Origin: Pseudomonadota bacterium
GTDB lineage: Bacteria; Pseudomonadota; Gammaproteobacteria; Burkholderiales; Burkholderiaceae_E
DNA: 53,170 nucleotides
Direction of reading: 5' to 3'
Assembly: GCA_963204785.1 (NCBI GenBank)
Contig: CAUJHG010000008.1
Span: forward strand, 1-53,170
Made by a program: the position numbers and the translations under genes. Under the pieces are notes generated by a model that saw only the letters and a program-made list of their open reading frames with translations, was not told the DNA's origin and searched no databases. Of this stretch, positions 1 to 9,579 are shown piece by piece; the stretch's first letter is position 1; each line of letters begins with the position of its first letter.

Positions 1-497
<497 letters not shown>

Positions 498-685
498 TAT
501 AACTTTGCAAGGCAACACTGCCCGGCAGCATCACGCTGCCAATCGGCAAGCGCCGCCGCAACGTTGGTACGCAATCACACAACCCGCGCATCACTCGATG
601 CGCAACCCAAACAGTCGATTCGACTGATGCGATCTTCTTCCAAGATTGGCCAGCTCGCCCCATCCGGCGAGCCGGCAACAAGTCA
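498..685 (+). other. 23S-5S internal transcribed spacer
   Basis: A 188-nt spacer between the 23S and 5S genes. No tRNA cloverleaf or protein gene is visible; it presumably holds the processing stems of the pre-rRNA. Confidence 0.7.
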
Positions 686-802
686 TGCCTGACGACCATA
701 GCGAGGTGGAACCACCCCTTCCCATCCCGAACAGGACCGTGAAACGCCTCTGCGCCGATGATAGTGAGCAACCCGCTCGTGAAAGTAGGTCATCGTCAGG
801 CA
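686..802 (+). rRNA. rrf: 5S ribosomal RNA
   Basis: About 117 nt. The ends form the expected helix I: TGCCTGACGA (686-695) pairs with TCGTCAGGCA (793-802). Inside are the conserved loop sequence CCCATCCCGAACAG and the GTGAAACGCCTCTGCGCCGATGA arm, typical of proteobacterial 5S. The gene follows the 23S in the same orientation and is closed by a strong terminator. Confidence 0.96.
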
Positions 803-815
803 AGTTATCGAAGAC

Positions 816-842
816 AAAAGGCCAGCGCAAGCTGGCCTTTTG
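816..842 (+). terminator. Rho-independent terminator of the rRNA operon
   Basis: The stem AAAAGGCCAGC / GCTGGCCTTTT has a GCAA tetraloop and T-run, 14 nt after the 5S gene. It ends the rRNA transcript. The following 843-998 has no recognisable gene and separates it from the convergent peptide operon. Confidence 0.93.
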
Positions 843-998
843 TCGTTGTGCCCCGGCTGTCACCCTTGTTTCTCGAAACGAGGCAGTCGGCACAAGGGGG
901 TTACGGGCTTCGCGGCCGCCGCTTCCCTGACCGGGAACTGGTTTGCTACGTTGACGCGGCAGGTGCGTCCCGACCGGCGGGCGCCTCGAGGGGCGAGC

Positions 999-3314
999 CT
1001 ATCGATACCAGTCGACCCGCTTCTCCTCGATTGCATGGCACGCGACCTGGCTGGCGTCGGGCAGTTCGCGCAACTTCGGCCGCTCGCTGCGGCAGCGACT
1101 GTCTGCGTGCGGACAGCGGGGGTGGAAACTGCAGCCGCTCGGTGGGCTGAGGGGATTGGGGACTTCGCCGGCGACCGGGGTCCTCGCGCGGCCGGTCATG
1201 CCGATGTCCGGGATCGCGTCGAGCAGCAGGCGCGTGTATGGATGCATCGGGGTGGCGAACAGCCGCGTTTTCGGCGCAAGTTCGACCATTCGTCCAAGGT
1301 ACATCACGCCGACGCGGTCGCTGACGTGGTGGACGACCGCGAGATTGTGGGAAATGAACAGGTAGGTCAGCCCGCGCGTGCGCTGCAGTTCGCGCATCAG
1401 GTTGAGAACCTGCGCTTGCACCGAGACGTCCAGGGCCGAGGTCGGTTCATCGCACACCAGGAACTCCGGCTCGCTGGCAAGCGCCCGGGCGATGGAGATC
1501 CGTTGGCGTTGCCCGCCCGAGAACTGATGCGGGTACTTGCCGGCGTCCGCCGGCGTGAGCCCGACCACCGAGAGCAGCTCGTCCACGCGGTCCCGGATGG
1601 CTCGTCCGTCGGACAGGAGGCGATGCACGCGGATCGGCTCGGCGACGATGTCCTGTACCCGCCAGCGTGGATTCAGGCTTGCGTAGGGATCCTGGAAGAT
1701 CATTTGCAATCGCCGTCGGGCCGAGAGCGTGGAGGCAGCGCCCGGCCGTCTGGCGCAGCGTGCTCCGGGCGCGGATTCCTGGCTCGGAGCCGGAGCCTGC
1801 CGAGGGCTGTCATCGTGACCTGACGTCGTTCCGTCGCTCGAGGGCGCGCCGCCGGCGCGCGGTGCTCCCGTGTCGTGGACGACGATCTCCCCATGGGTGG
1901 GGCGGTGGAGCCCCACCAGCATTCGAGCCACCGTGGACTTCCCGCAGCCTGATTCGCCCACCAGTGCGAGGGTTTCGCCGCGCCGTATCTCGAAGGAGAC
2001 GCCGTCGACCGCCTGGACCGACTGGCGAGGCTTGTGTTCGAGAATCCGGTTCAGCCAGGGCAGGGAGACGTCGAAGCTCATCGCCAGTTGCGTGGCTGTC
2101 AGCAGCGGCTGCGCCCCGGTTGCGGGTGCCGATGCCATCGTTCCGGCCGACGCAGCCGACTGCGCCGGCGCGATCGATCCGGCCGATTCGAGGGTTCCCG
2201 TCCGGGGCGGCCGGCTCGAGCCGGCCGGCGTACCGTTCGCGCAGCGCTCGCGCGGGGAGGAATCCGGCCTTGCTGCTGCCGAGGAGGCCGCTCTCGGGGC
2301 TTGCGAGGGCAAGCGATCCGCCGTGGGCGCGCCCGGTCCGGCCTGTGCTGCGTGCAGCCAGCAGGCCGCCATCGATGCGCCCGCCTTCATCGGATCGGGG
2401 CGGCGTTCGCGACAGACCGGCATCACCTTCGGGCAGCGCGGATTGAAAGCGCAGCCTGGCGGAATCGCGTCCAGGCGCGGCATCGCGCCGTCGATCTGCT
2501 CGAGGCGATCGCGTTCCTCGCCGATCGTGGGGATCGAGCCCATCAGCCCGGCGGTATAGGGATGCTGCGGACGGTGGATCACGTCGGCGACCGGGCCGAT
2601 CTCGGCGATGCGGCCGGCGTACATGACTGCGACGCGGTCGGCGGTCTCGGCGATGACCCCCATGTCGTGGGTGATCAGCATCACCGCGGTGCCCTGGTCC
2701 CGGCAGAGTTCGCGCAGCAGCGCGATGACCTGGGCCTGGATCGAGACATCCAGCGCGGTGGTCGGCTCATCGGCAATCACCAACCGGGGCTGCGCGGCCA
2801 GCGCGAGTGCGATCACCACCCGCTGGCGCATTCCCCCGGAGAACTGGTGCGGGTAGTGATCGATCCGCTCCTCGGGTGCCGGAATTCCGGTGGCGCGCAG
2901 CAGTTCCACGGCGCGTTCGCGCGCCTGGGCTGCCTTCAGGCCCAGATGTGCGTGGATGGTCTCGGTCAGCTGACGCCCGACCGTGTAGAGCGGATCGAGC
3001 GAGGTGAGCGGATCCTGGAAGATCGCGCCGATCTCACGGCCACGCACCCGACGCATCTCCCGGGGCGAAAGCCTGTCGATGCGCCGTCCGTCCAGGCGGA
3101 TCTCGCCGCCCGCGATGCGCCCGGGAGCATCGAGCAGGCCGATGATCGCCGCGCCGGTCAGCGACTTGCCTGCTCCGGACTCGCCGACCACGCCGAGCAC
3201 CTCGCCAGGGGCGATCGAGAAGCTGATGCCGTCGATCGCGGTCAGGGTGCCGCGGCGGGTCGGGAACTCGACCTTCAGGTCGATCACTTCGAGCAGGGGG
3301 CGGTCGATGCGCAT
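999..3314 (-). CDS. Fused dipeptide/oligopeptide ABC transporter ATP-binding protein (two NBDs)
   Basis: Energises a peptide-type importer on the cytoplasmic face of the membrane. The 771 residues hold two ATPase domains in DppD-DppF order. NBD1 has Walker A GESGAGKS (44-51), Q-loop QDP (100), signature SGGMR (159-163) and Walker B VIADEP (179-184). NBD2 has Walker [10 protein letters not shown] (453-461), Q-loop (about 541), SGGQR (about 599) and LVCDEP (about 619). Each half ends with the cysteine-containing oligo/dipeptide C-terminal domain ([16 protein letters not shown]). The protein is longer than the usual roughly 600-residue fused type because of a Pro/Ala/Ser-rich linker (about 325-395) and an unusual insert (about 481-525) between Walker A and the Q-loop of NBD2. 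It is the last gene of the operon, 9 bp after the permease gene. Confidence 0.93.
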   Translation of the reverse strand: MRIDRPLLEVIDLKVEFPTRRGTLTAIDGISFSIAPGEVLGVVGESGAGKSLTGAAIIGLLDAPGRIAGGEIRLDGRRIDRLSPREMRRVRGREIGAIFQDPLTSLDPLYTVGRQLTETIHAHLGLKAAQARERAVELLRATGIPAPEERIDHYPHQFSGGMRQRVVIALALAAQPRLVIADEPTTALDVSIQAQVIALLRELCRDQGTAVMLITHDMGVIAETADRVAVMYAGRIAEIGPVADVIHRPQHPYTAGLMGSIPTIGEERDRLEQIDGAMPRLDAIPPGCAFNPRCPKVMPVCRERRPDPMKAGASMAACWLHAAQAGPGAPTADRLPSQAPRAASSAAARPDSSPRERCANGTPAGSSRPPRTGTLESAGSIAPAQSAASAGTMASAPATGAQPLLTATQLAMSFDVSLPWLNRILEHKPRQSVQAVDGVSFEIRRGETLALVGESGCGKSTVARMLVGLHRPTHGEIVVHDTGAPRAGGAPSSDGTTSGHDDSPRQAPAPSQESAPGARCARRPGAASTLSARRRLQMIFQDPYASLNPRWRVQDIVAEPIRVHRLLSDGRAIRDRVDELLSVVGLTPADAGKYPHQFSGGQRQRISIARALASEPEFLVCDEPTSALDVSVQAQVLNLMRELQRTRGLTYLFISHNLAVVHHVSDRVGVMYLGRMVELAPKTRLFATPMHPYTRLLLDAIPDIGMTGRARTPVAGEVPNPLSPPSGCSFHPRCPHADSRCRSERPKLRELPDASQVACHAIEEKRVDWYR

Positions 3315-3323
3315 CGTCCGGGC

Positions 3324-4238
3324 TCAGCGCAGCTTCGGGTTCAGAGCGTCACGCAGCCAGTCGCCCAGGAGGTTGACCGACATGCACAGCAGCACGAGTG
3401 CAAGACCGGGGAAGACCACCAGCCACCACTCTCCCGAATAGAGGAAGTTGTTGCCAGTGTTGATCATCGTGCCCAGCGATGGGGAGGTCGGCGGCACGCC
3501 CACGCCGAGGAACGAGAGCGTGGCCTCGGTGACGATCGCGGTGGCCACGTTGATCGTTCCGATGACCAGCACCGGACCCAGGGCGTTGGGCAGAACGTGT
3601 TTCGCCATGATCTTCCAGGACGGCACGCCGATCACGCGCGCCGCCTGCACGTACTCCCTGTTCTTCTCGACGAGCGTGGAGCCGCGCACGGTGCGCGCGT
3701 ACTGTACCCAGTTCGCCAGGCCGATCGACCCGATCAGCACGACCAGGCTCAGGACATCGCTGTGCGCGTCGCGTGGCAGCATGGCGCGCGCTGCGCCGTC
3801 GATCAGCAGCGCGATGAGGATCGCCGGGAACGACAGCTGCACGTCGGCCACGCGCATGATGAAGGCATCGAGTCGTCCGCCGAGATAGCCGGAGAGCAGC
3901 CCGAGCCCCACTCCCAGCGTCATCGCGAGCAGCACCGAGGCGAGGCCCACTGCCAGCGAGATGCGCGATCCGTAGAGGATCGTCGAGAGCACGTCGCGCC
4001 CCTGGTCGTCGGTTCCGAGCGGATACGCGAGCCGTCCGTCCGCGCTCCAGGCTGGCGGCAGCAGCGAATCGTTCAGGTCCAGGCTCGCCAGATCGAAGGG
4101 CTGGTGCGGCGCGACCCACGGCGCGAAGGCTGCGCCACACACCATCACCACGGCCACCAGCCCGGCGAGCATCGCCACCGGGCTCGAGCGGAAGCTGAAC
4201 CAGATCCCGCTGTCGCGCAGACGGGCCAGGGCGCTCAT
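3324..4238 (-). CDS. Peptide ABC transporter permease, DppC type
   Basis: Inner-membrane permease subunit of the binding-protein-dependent importer, pairing with the DppB-type permease at 7112-8095. The 304 residues begin with an N-terminal membrane helix, followed by the family motif LGTDDQGRDVLSTILYGSR and a BPD_transp_1 domain carrying the EAA loop (about EYVQAARVIG). The ORF can be extended upstream to 4391, but those codons lie inside the 3' end of the binding-protein gene and read as out-of-frame shadow. The ATG at 4238, 10 bp after the upstream stop, fits family length. Confidence 0.93.
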   Translation of the reverse strand: MSALARLRDSGIWFSFRSSPVAMLAGLVAVVMVCGAAFAPWVAPHQPFDLASLDLNDSLLPPAWSADGRLAYPLGTDDQGRDVLSTILYGSRISLAVGLASVLLAMTLGVGLGLLSGYLGGRLDAFIMRVADVQLSFPAILIALLIDGAARAMLPRDAHSDVLSLVVLIGSIGLANWVQYARTVRGSTLVEKNREYVQAARVIGVPSWKIMAKHVLPNALGPVLVIGTINVATAIVTEATLSFLGVGVPPTSPSLGTMINTGNNFLYSGEWWLVVFPGLALVLLCMSVNLLGDWLRDALNPKLR

Positions 4239-4248
4239 CGCGCCGCGC

Positions 4249-5829
4249 TCACAGGCCGCTCCACTTGAACAGGTTGACGTTGTCGGCGAGCTGCACCATG
4301 CGCACCTTGCTGCGCATTCCCCAGGCCAGCGCCTGCTGGTGCAGCGGAATGTGGCCGACGTCGTCCTGGTGGATCCTGAAGGCTTCGGCAATCATCGCGT
4401 TGCGCCTCTTCTCGTTGGTCTCGGAACCGATCTTCACGGTGAGCTCGTCGAGCCGGGCGTTGCTGTAGCCGCCGAGGTTGAACTGGCCGCGGCCGCCCGG
4501 TCCGGGGCTGGCCATCAGGGCGTTCAGGGGGTTGTGCGAATCATAGGTGCCGGGAGTCCAGCCGAGCATGTAGAAGGAGGTGTTGCGCGACAGGATCTTC
4601 GGGAAGTAGGTGGCCTTCGATTCCGCTTCGAGCCTGATCTTCACTCCCACGCGCGCCAGCATGCCGGCCACTGCCTGGCAGATCTCGCCATCGTTCACGT
4701 AGCGGTCGTTGGGACAGTTCAGCTTCACCTCGAAGCCGTTCGGATAGCCGGCCTGGGCAAGCAGCTTCTTCGCGGCCTCCGGGTCGTAGGGCAGGCGCTT
4801 GTCCAGCGCGGGGACGAAGCCCCTGATGCCGGGCGCGACCATCAGCGCAGTGGGCGTCGCGGCGCCACGCATGATCCGCGTGCGGATCGCCTCGATGTCG
4901 ATCGCCTGGTAGAAGGCCTGGCGCACCCGTCTGTCCCTGAAGGGGTTCCTGCCCTTGACGTTCGAATAGAGGAGTTCGTCGCGCGCCTGATCCATGCCCA
5001 GGAAGATCGTGCGCAGTTCCGGGCCCTGCAGCACCTTCAGGTCACGGTTCTGCTTCAGGCGTGCGACGTCCTGCACCGGCACCGGCTGCATCATGTCGAT
5101 CTCGCCGGAGGCCAGCGCAGCGACGCGTGTGGCGTCGTTGCTGATCGGGGTGAATGCCACCTCGTCGAAGTTGGCCTCGACCTCGTCCCAGTAGCCGAAG
5201 TGGCGCGCGAGCACGGTGCGCACGCCAGGGTCGCGCGACTTCAGCCGGAACGGACCGGTTCCATTGGCCCGGAACGAGGCAGCGTTCTCGATGCCCTTGC
5301 GCTTGTCGACCGGGCGTTGTGCACCGTTCTCGGAGCACCACTTGCTGCTCATCATGTACACGAGCGAGATCACGTCGGGCAGGATCGGGAAGGGCGAGGT
5401 GGTGACGATCTCGATCCTGTGGTCGTCGACCCGCCGCACCTCCCTGATCATGGTCGTGTAGGACTTCATGTCTGAGCCTTCACCGGCGGCGCGCGCAAAG
5501 CTGAACACGACGTCGTCCGCGGTGAACGGCGAGCCGTCGTGGAACTTCACCTTGCGACGCAGGTCGAAGCGCCAGACGGTCGGCGTGACCTGCTTCCATG
5601 CCGTGGCCAGCCCCGGTGCGAGCGCGAGCTTCCTGTCGCGTGCGACCAGCGGCTCGTAGATGTTCCCGAGCAGGGACAGTTGCAGCGACTCGTTGAGCGA
5701 ATGCGGGTCCATCGACAGCGCGTCGCCCTGGTCGGCGACGCGCAGGGTGGTCGTCGCGTGCGCAGCGCCGATCGACAGCGCCATTGCGGTCGCCAGCGCC
5801 AGCACGATCTGCCTCGTCGTGCGTTTCAT
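4249..5829 (-). CDS. Periplasmic peptide-binding protein (SBP family 5)
   Basis: Solute-binding subunit that captures the substrate in the periplasm and delivers it to the permeases. The 526 residues start with a Sec signal peptide (Lys/Arg N-region, hydrophobic core, cleavage near AHA-T at about 26). The mature start is the usual TLRVADQGDALSMDPH of DppA/OppA-like proteins, and later regions such as FHDGSPFTADDVVFSF are family hallmarks. It is preceded by a tandemly repeated Shine-Dalgarno region (5837-5876) and sits mid-operon between an M20 hydrolase and the DppC permease. The exact ligand cannot be read from sequence. Confidence 0.94.
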   Translation of the reverse strand: MKRTTRQIVLALATAMALSIGAAHATTTLRVADQGDALSMDPHSLNESLQLSLLGNIYEPLVARDRKLALAPGLATAWKQVTPTVWRFDLRRKVKFHDGSPFTADDVVFSFARAAGEGSDMKSYTTMIREVRRVDDHRIEIVTTSPFPILPDVISLVYMMSSKWCSENGAQRPVDKRKGIENAASFRANGTGPFRLKSRDPGVRTVLARHFGYWDEVEANFDEVAFTPISNDATRVAALASGEIDMMQPVPVQDVARLKQNRDLKVLQGPELRTIFLGMDQARDELLYSNVKGRNPFRDRRVRQAFYQAIDIEAIRTRIMRGAATPTALMVAPGIRGFVPALDKRLPYDPEAAKKLLAQAGYPNGFEVKLNCPNDRYVNDGEICQAVAGMLARVGVKIRLEAESKATYFPKILSRNTSFYMLGWTPGTYDSHNPLNALMASPGPGGRGQFNLGGYSNARLDELTVKIGSETNEKRRNAMIAEAFRIHQDDVGHIPLHQQALAWGMRSKVRMVQLADNVNLFKWSGL

Positions 5830-5836
5830 GTGATGC

Positions 5837-5876
5837 TGCTCCTCGGGGCGTGCTCCTCGGGGCGTGCTCCTCGGGG
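5837..5876 (-). repeat. 14-bp tandem repeat carrying three Shine-Dalgarno copies
   Basis: The plus strand shows TGCTCCTCGGGGCG at 5837-5850 and 5851-5864, and a 12-bp partial copy at 5865-5876. Read on the coding strand each unit supplies GAGGAG. The array fills nearly the whole 48-bp gap between the hydrolase stop and the binding-protein start. The copy nearest the start codon lies about 9 nt from the ATG at 5829, the right spacing for ribosome binding. Confidence 0.85.
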
Positions 5877-5877
5877 T

Positions 5878-7098
5878 TCAGTCGCGAATCGGCATCGCCG
5901 CTTCCACCAGGCGCACGAAGAGTGCCGCGCCCAGCGGCAGGATGCTGTCGTTGAAATCGTAGCTGGCGCTGTGGAGGAAGCCCCCGTCGCCGCCGCGTGA
6001 GCCCTGTCCGATCCGGAAGTACGCACCGGGGCGCTGCTGCAGCATGAACGCGAAGTCCTCGGCGCCCATGCTCGGTTCGAGATCGCGCACCAGATGATCC
6101 GCGCCGACGAGGTCCTCGGCGACGCGCTGCGCGAAGATCGCCTCGTCGCGCGAGTTGATCGTTGCGGGGTAGATGCGCTCGTACTCGAGTTGCGCGCGTG
6201 CGCCGAAGCCGGCAGCGATCGACGAACACAGGCGACGCAGGTTCTCCTCGACGAGGTTCTGCGTGTCGGGCCGGAAGGTGCGCACCGTGCCGACGATCTT
6301 CGCTTCCCGGGGGATCACGCTCATCGCTGCGGGGTTGCCTGCCTCGATCGAGCACAGGCTCACCACGGCGGAGTCGATCGGGCTGACGTTGCGCGAGACG
6401 ATGCTCTGCGCGGCAGTGATGATGTGCGCGGCGACCACCACCGGGTCGATGGCCAGGTAGGCGTGCGCGCCGTGGCCGCCCTTGCCCTCGACCGTGATCG
6501 TGACCCGGTCGGCTGCGGCCATCATCGGTCCGGGCCTGACCGCGATCGTCCCCGGCGGCAGTGCGGGCCAGTTGTGCATCGCGAAGACCGCGTCGCAGGG
6601 GAAGCGCTCGAACAGACCGTCGTCGATCATCGCCTTGGCCCCGCCGAAGCCTTCCTCGCCAGGCTGGAAGATCAGGTGCGCAACGCCGTCGAATGCGCGC
6701 GTTGCCGCCAGGTGGCGTGCGGCGCCCAGCAGCATCGTCGTGTGGCCGTCGTGACCACAGGCGTGCATCAGCCCGGGCCGCTGCGATCGGTGCTCGAACT
6801 CGTTCTCCTCGTGCATGGGAAGCGCGTCCATGTCGGCGCGCAGCCCGATGCGCCGGCCGGAGCTGTCGCCGTGGCCGCGCACCACCGCCACGATCCCGGT
6901 GCGACCGATCCCGCGGTGGATTTCGTCGACTCCGTAGCGCTCGAGTTCGCTGGCGACCAGGTCTCCGGTGAAGTGTTCCTCGAAGCCGAGTTCGGGGTTG
7001 CGGTGCAGCCGGCGGCGGATCGCGACCAGGTCGCCATGCCAGTTGCGCAGCGATGTCACTGCGGGGTGTCGGCCGAGATAGCTTTCCTGGGCGTCCAT
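5878..7098 (-). CDS. M20 family metallo-amidohydrolase (hippurate hydrolase/N-acyl amino acid hydrolase type)
   Basis: Predicted cytosolic zinc/manganese enzyme that removes acyl or aminoacyl groups from amino acids. The 406 residues contain RADMDALPM (87-95) and the metal motif HACGHDGH (112-119), then the EEGFGGA region and a dimerisation insert, the M20D arrangement. It lies between the two permease parts of the peptide importer, 13 bp after the dppB-like gene, so the imported molecule is probably its substrate. It is a paralogue of the first gene in the operon (8148-9341). Substrate specificity is not determinable here. Confidence 0.92.
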   Translation of the reverse strand: MDAQESYLGRHPAVTSLRNWHGDLVAIRRRLHRNPELGFEEHFTGDLVASELERYGVDEIHRGIGRTGIVAVVRGHGDSSGRRIGLRADMDALPMHEENEFEHRSQRPGLMHACGHDGHTTMLLGAARHLAATRAFDGVAHLIFQPGEEGFGGAKAMIDDGLFERFPCDAVFAMHNWPALPPGTIAVRPGPMMAAADRVTITVEGKGGHGAHAYLAIDPVVVAAHIITAAQSIVSRNVSPIDSAVVSLCSIEAGNPAAMSVIPREAKIVGTVRTFRPDTQNLVEENLRRLCSSIAAGFGARAQLEYERIYPATINSRDEAIFAQRVAEDLVGADHLVRDLEPSMGAEDFAFMLQQRPGAYFRIGQGSRGGDGGFLHSASYDFNDSILPLGAALFVRLVEAAMPIRD

Positions 7099-7111
7099 CG
7101 GTTCCCTGGGG

Positions 7112-8095
7112 TCAGTGCGAAGCGCCGGCGCGGTCGATGCGCAACCTGGGATCGACCGCGAAGTAGAGGAGGTCCACCATAAGGTTGATCACCACGAAGA
7201 CCAGTGCGATCAGGCACAGGTAGGCGGCCATGATCGGGATGTCCGCGCTCTGGACTGCCTGGATGAACAGCAGCCCCATCCCGGGCCACTGGAAGACCGT
7301 CTCGGTGATGATCGAGAACGCGATGATGGCGCCGAGCTGCAGCCCCGCGATCGTGATCACCGGCACCAGCGTGTTGCGCAGTGCGTGGCCGAAGTGGACC
7401 GCGCGATCGCTCAGCCCGCGGGCCCGTGCAAAGCGGATGTAGTCGGTGCGCAGCACCTCGAGCATCTCGGAGCGCACCAGCCGCATGATCAGGGTCAGCT
7501 GGAACAGAGACAGGGTGATCGCGGGCAGCACCAGGTGCTTCCACCCATCCAGGCTGAGCAGTCCGGTGCTCCACCAGCCCAGTGCCAGGGTCTCGCCGCG
7601 CCCGTAGGAGGGCAGCCAGCCGAGCATGACCGCGAACAGCAGGATCAGCAGGATGCCGATGAGGAAAGTAGGCAGCGACACTCCGAGCAGGGAGATCGCG
7701 AGCATGGCGTTGGCCAGCCAGCCGCCCCGCCTCAGTGCGGTGTACACGCCCATCGGAATCCCGGCGAGCAGCGCCAGTGCTGCCGCCACCAGCGAGAGTT
7801 CGAGGGTTGCGGGCAACCGTTCGCCGAGCAGCGTGGAGACCTTGCGCCCCTGGCGGTAGGAAAGCCCGAATTCGCCCTGTGCAGCGTTGCCAACGAAGCG
7901 CGCGAACTGCACGTGGAAGGGCTGGTCCAGGCCAAGGTTCGTGCGCAGCTCCTGACGCTCCTCCGGGGTGGCGTCCTGGCCGACCATTGCGAGCACCGGG
8001 TCGCCGACATACTGGAAGAGCGAGAACGCGACGAAGGCCACCACGAGCATCACCGCAGCAGCCTGCAGCAGCCGGCGGGCGACGAACGCGATCAT
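7112..8095 (-). CDS. Peptide ABC transporter permease, DppB type
   Basis: Inner-membrane permease of the importer. The 327 residues begin with the classic IAFVARRLLQAAAVMLVV helix and then the periplasmic loop containing LGLDQPFHVQFARFV. Further membrane segments follow, then the EAA-like cytoplasmic loop TDYIRFARARGL and the C-terminal YFAVDPRLR typical of DppB/GsiC. It is the second gene of the operon, 52 bp after the first M20 gene and 13 bp before the second. Confidence 0.95.
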   Translation of the reverse strand: MIAFVARRLLQAAAVMLVVAFVAFSLFQYVGDPVLAMVGQDATPEERQELRTNLGLDQPFHVQFARFVGNAAQGEFGLSYRQGRKVSTLLGERLPATLELSLVAAALALLAGIPMGVYTALRRGGWLANAMLAISLLGVSLPTFLIGILLILLFAVMLGWLPSYGRGETLALGWWSTGLLSLDGWKHLVLPAITLSLFQLTLIMRLVRSEMLEVLRTDYIRFARARGLSDRAVHFGHALRNTLVPVITIAGLQLGAIIAFSIITETVFQWPGMGLLFIQAVQSADIPIMAAYLCLIALVFVVINLMVDLLYFAVDPRLRIDRAGASH

Positions 8096-8147
8096 CGGCG
8101 CGGGCCCCTGCTGGCAGCGCCGGTTCGCGCGTGGCGCCGAAGATCGC

Positions 8148-9341
8148 TCATGCCCCGGGCGCCAGCCATCGCTCGACGAGCCTGACCCAGTAGCTCGCGC
8201 CGATCGGGATCAGATCGTCGTTGAAGTCGTAGGACGGGTTGTGCAGCATGCAGGGCCCCAGCCCGTGGCCGGACGCGCGGTGCTCGCCGCTGCCGTTGCC
8301 GATGCCGAGGTAGCAGCCCGGCCGGACCTGGAGCATGTAGGCGAAGTCCTCCGAGCCCGTCGTGGGCTCGAACTCGATCACCCTCTCTGCACCGACGAGT
8401 CCGGCAGCCACTTCGCGTGCGAACGCGGCCTCGCGCGTGTGGTTGATCGTCGGCGGGTACTGGCGCTCGAAGTGCAGGCTGCCCGCGGCGCCGAAGGCCG
8501 GGGGCAGTTGCGCGACGATCGCCCGCATCCGCGACTCGATCAGGTCGAGCGCGCGCGCGCTGAAGGTGCGCACCGTGCCGCTGATGGTCGCGGAGTTCGG
8601 GATCACGTTGTTCGCTTCGCCGGCGTGGATCTGCGTGACCGAGATCACCGCGGTGTCCTGCGGTCGCTTGTCGCGGGTGATGATCGACTGCAGTGCCTGC
8701 ACCAGGTGGGTGGCCACCAGCACCGGATCGACGCAGCTCGAGGGCATCGCGGCATGTCCTCCCTTGCCCGTGATGGTGATCGTGAACTCGCTGCTGCCGG
8801 CCATCACCGCCCCGGGGCTCACGGCAAACTGACCGACCTTCAGGCCGGGCCAGTTGTGCATCGCGAAGACTGCGTCGCAGGGAAATCGCTCGAACAGGCC
8901 GTCGTCGATCATCCGCTGCGCACCGGCGCCACCTTCCTCGGCGGGCTGGAAGATCAGTTGGACCGTTCCATCGAAGTTGCGTACGTGTGCGAGGTGTCTG
9001 GCCGCTGCCAGCAGCATCGCGACATGGCCGTCGTGCCCGCATGCGTGCATCTTCCCCGCGTGGCGCGATCGGTGTCCGAATTCGTTGTGTTCGTGCATCG
9101 GCAGCGCGTCCATGTCTGCACGCAGACCGATCGAGCGGGGCGATGCGCCGGCGCGGATCGTGCCGACCAGCCCGGTGCCCCCGAGCCCGCGGGTCACGGG
9201 GATCCCCCATTCCCCGAGCTGGCGTGCGACGAGATCCGAGGTGCGGTGCTCCTCGAATCGCAGTTCGGGGTGTGCATGGATGTCCTGTCGGATGTCGCGG
9301 AATTCGTGCTGGAACTCGACGATCTGGTCCACGAGCTTCAT
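8148..9341 (-). CDS. M20 family metallo-amidohydrolase, first gene of the peptide operon
   Basis: The 397 residues have the same M20D architecture as the gene at 5878-7098, with RADMDALPM (74-82), HACGHDGH (99-106) and a conserved EEGGAGA segment. It is predicted to hydrolyse N-acyl amino acids, hippurate-like compounds or short peptides in the cytosol. The start has a plausible ribosome site (GGGAGAGG) about 7-10 nt upstream. The two copies differ enough that each may prefer a different acyl or side chain, but this is inference. Confidence 0.92.
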   Translation of the reverse strand: MKLVDQIVEFQHEFRDIRQDIHAHPELRFEEHRTSDLVARQLGEWGIPVTRGLGGTGLVGTIRAGASPRSIGLRADMDALPMHEHNEFGHRSRHAGKMHACGHDGHVAMLLAAARHLAHVRNFDGTVQLIFQPAEEGGAGAQRMIDDGLFERFPCDAVFAMHNWPGLKVGQFAVSPGAVMAGSSEFTITITGKGGHAAMPSSCVDPVLVATHLVQALQSIITRDKRPQDTAVISVTQIHAGEANNVIPNSATISGTVRTFSARALDLIESRMRAIVAQLPPAFGAAGSLHFERQYPPTINHTREAAFAREVAAGLVGAERVIEFEPTTGSEDFAYMLQVRPGCYLGIGNGSGEHRASGHGLGPCMLHNPSYDFNDDLIPIGASYWVRLVERWLAPGA

Positions 9342-9579
9342 GAGCGCGCCTCTCCCGGTGACGTGCGGCTTAGATTAGCATCGGCCGCATCGGCCGCATC
9401 GACGGCGTGGACACGAGGCGTCTGCGTCCGTCGCGCGGCGTCTCGGAGACCCGGGCCATGTCGTGGTCTTTCAGCGGAATCGTCGAAGTGTGCGGATCGG
9501 GAGTCGTCGCAGGCGAGGCGAGCAGCCCAGGGCGTGCATGCCGCGTCCGGCGTGGACTTTGGCAGGGCGCCCGTCATCG
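9342..9579. promoter_or_regulatory. Divergent intergenic region with short 9-bp repeats
   Basis: This 238-bp gap separates the leftward peptide operon from the rightward aminopeptidase gene and should hold both promoters. A possible minus-strand -10 (TAATCT, complement of 9372-9377) lies about 30 bp before the operon start; no convincing -35 is seen. GCATCGGCC is repeated in tandem at 9378-9386 and 9387-9395, with a partial third copy to 9401, upstream of that -10. No protein gene is supported here. Confidence 0.4.

Noticed and set aside
498..685. tRNA gene in the rRNA spacer
   Set aside because: No cloverleaf or TTCGA-type T-loop was found between 23S and 5S.
2034..4268. A 744-codon plus-strand ORF opposite the peptide operon
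   Set aside because: It is antisense to conserved ABC transporter genes; its His/Arg/Gly-rich sequence is the typical shadow of GC-rich coding DNA.
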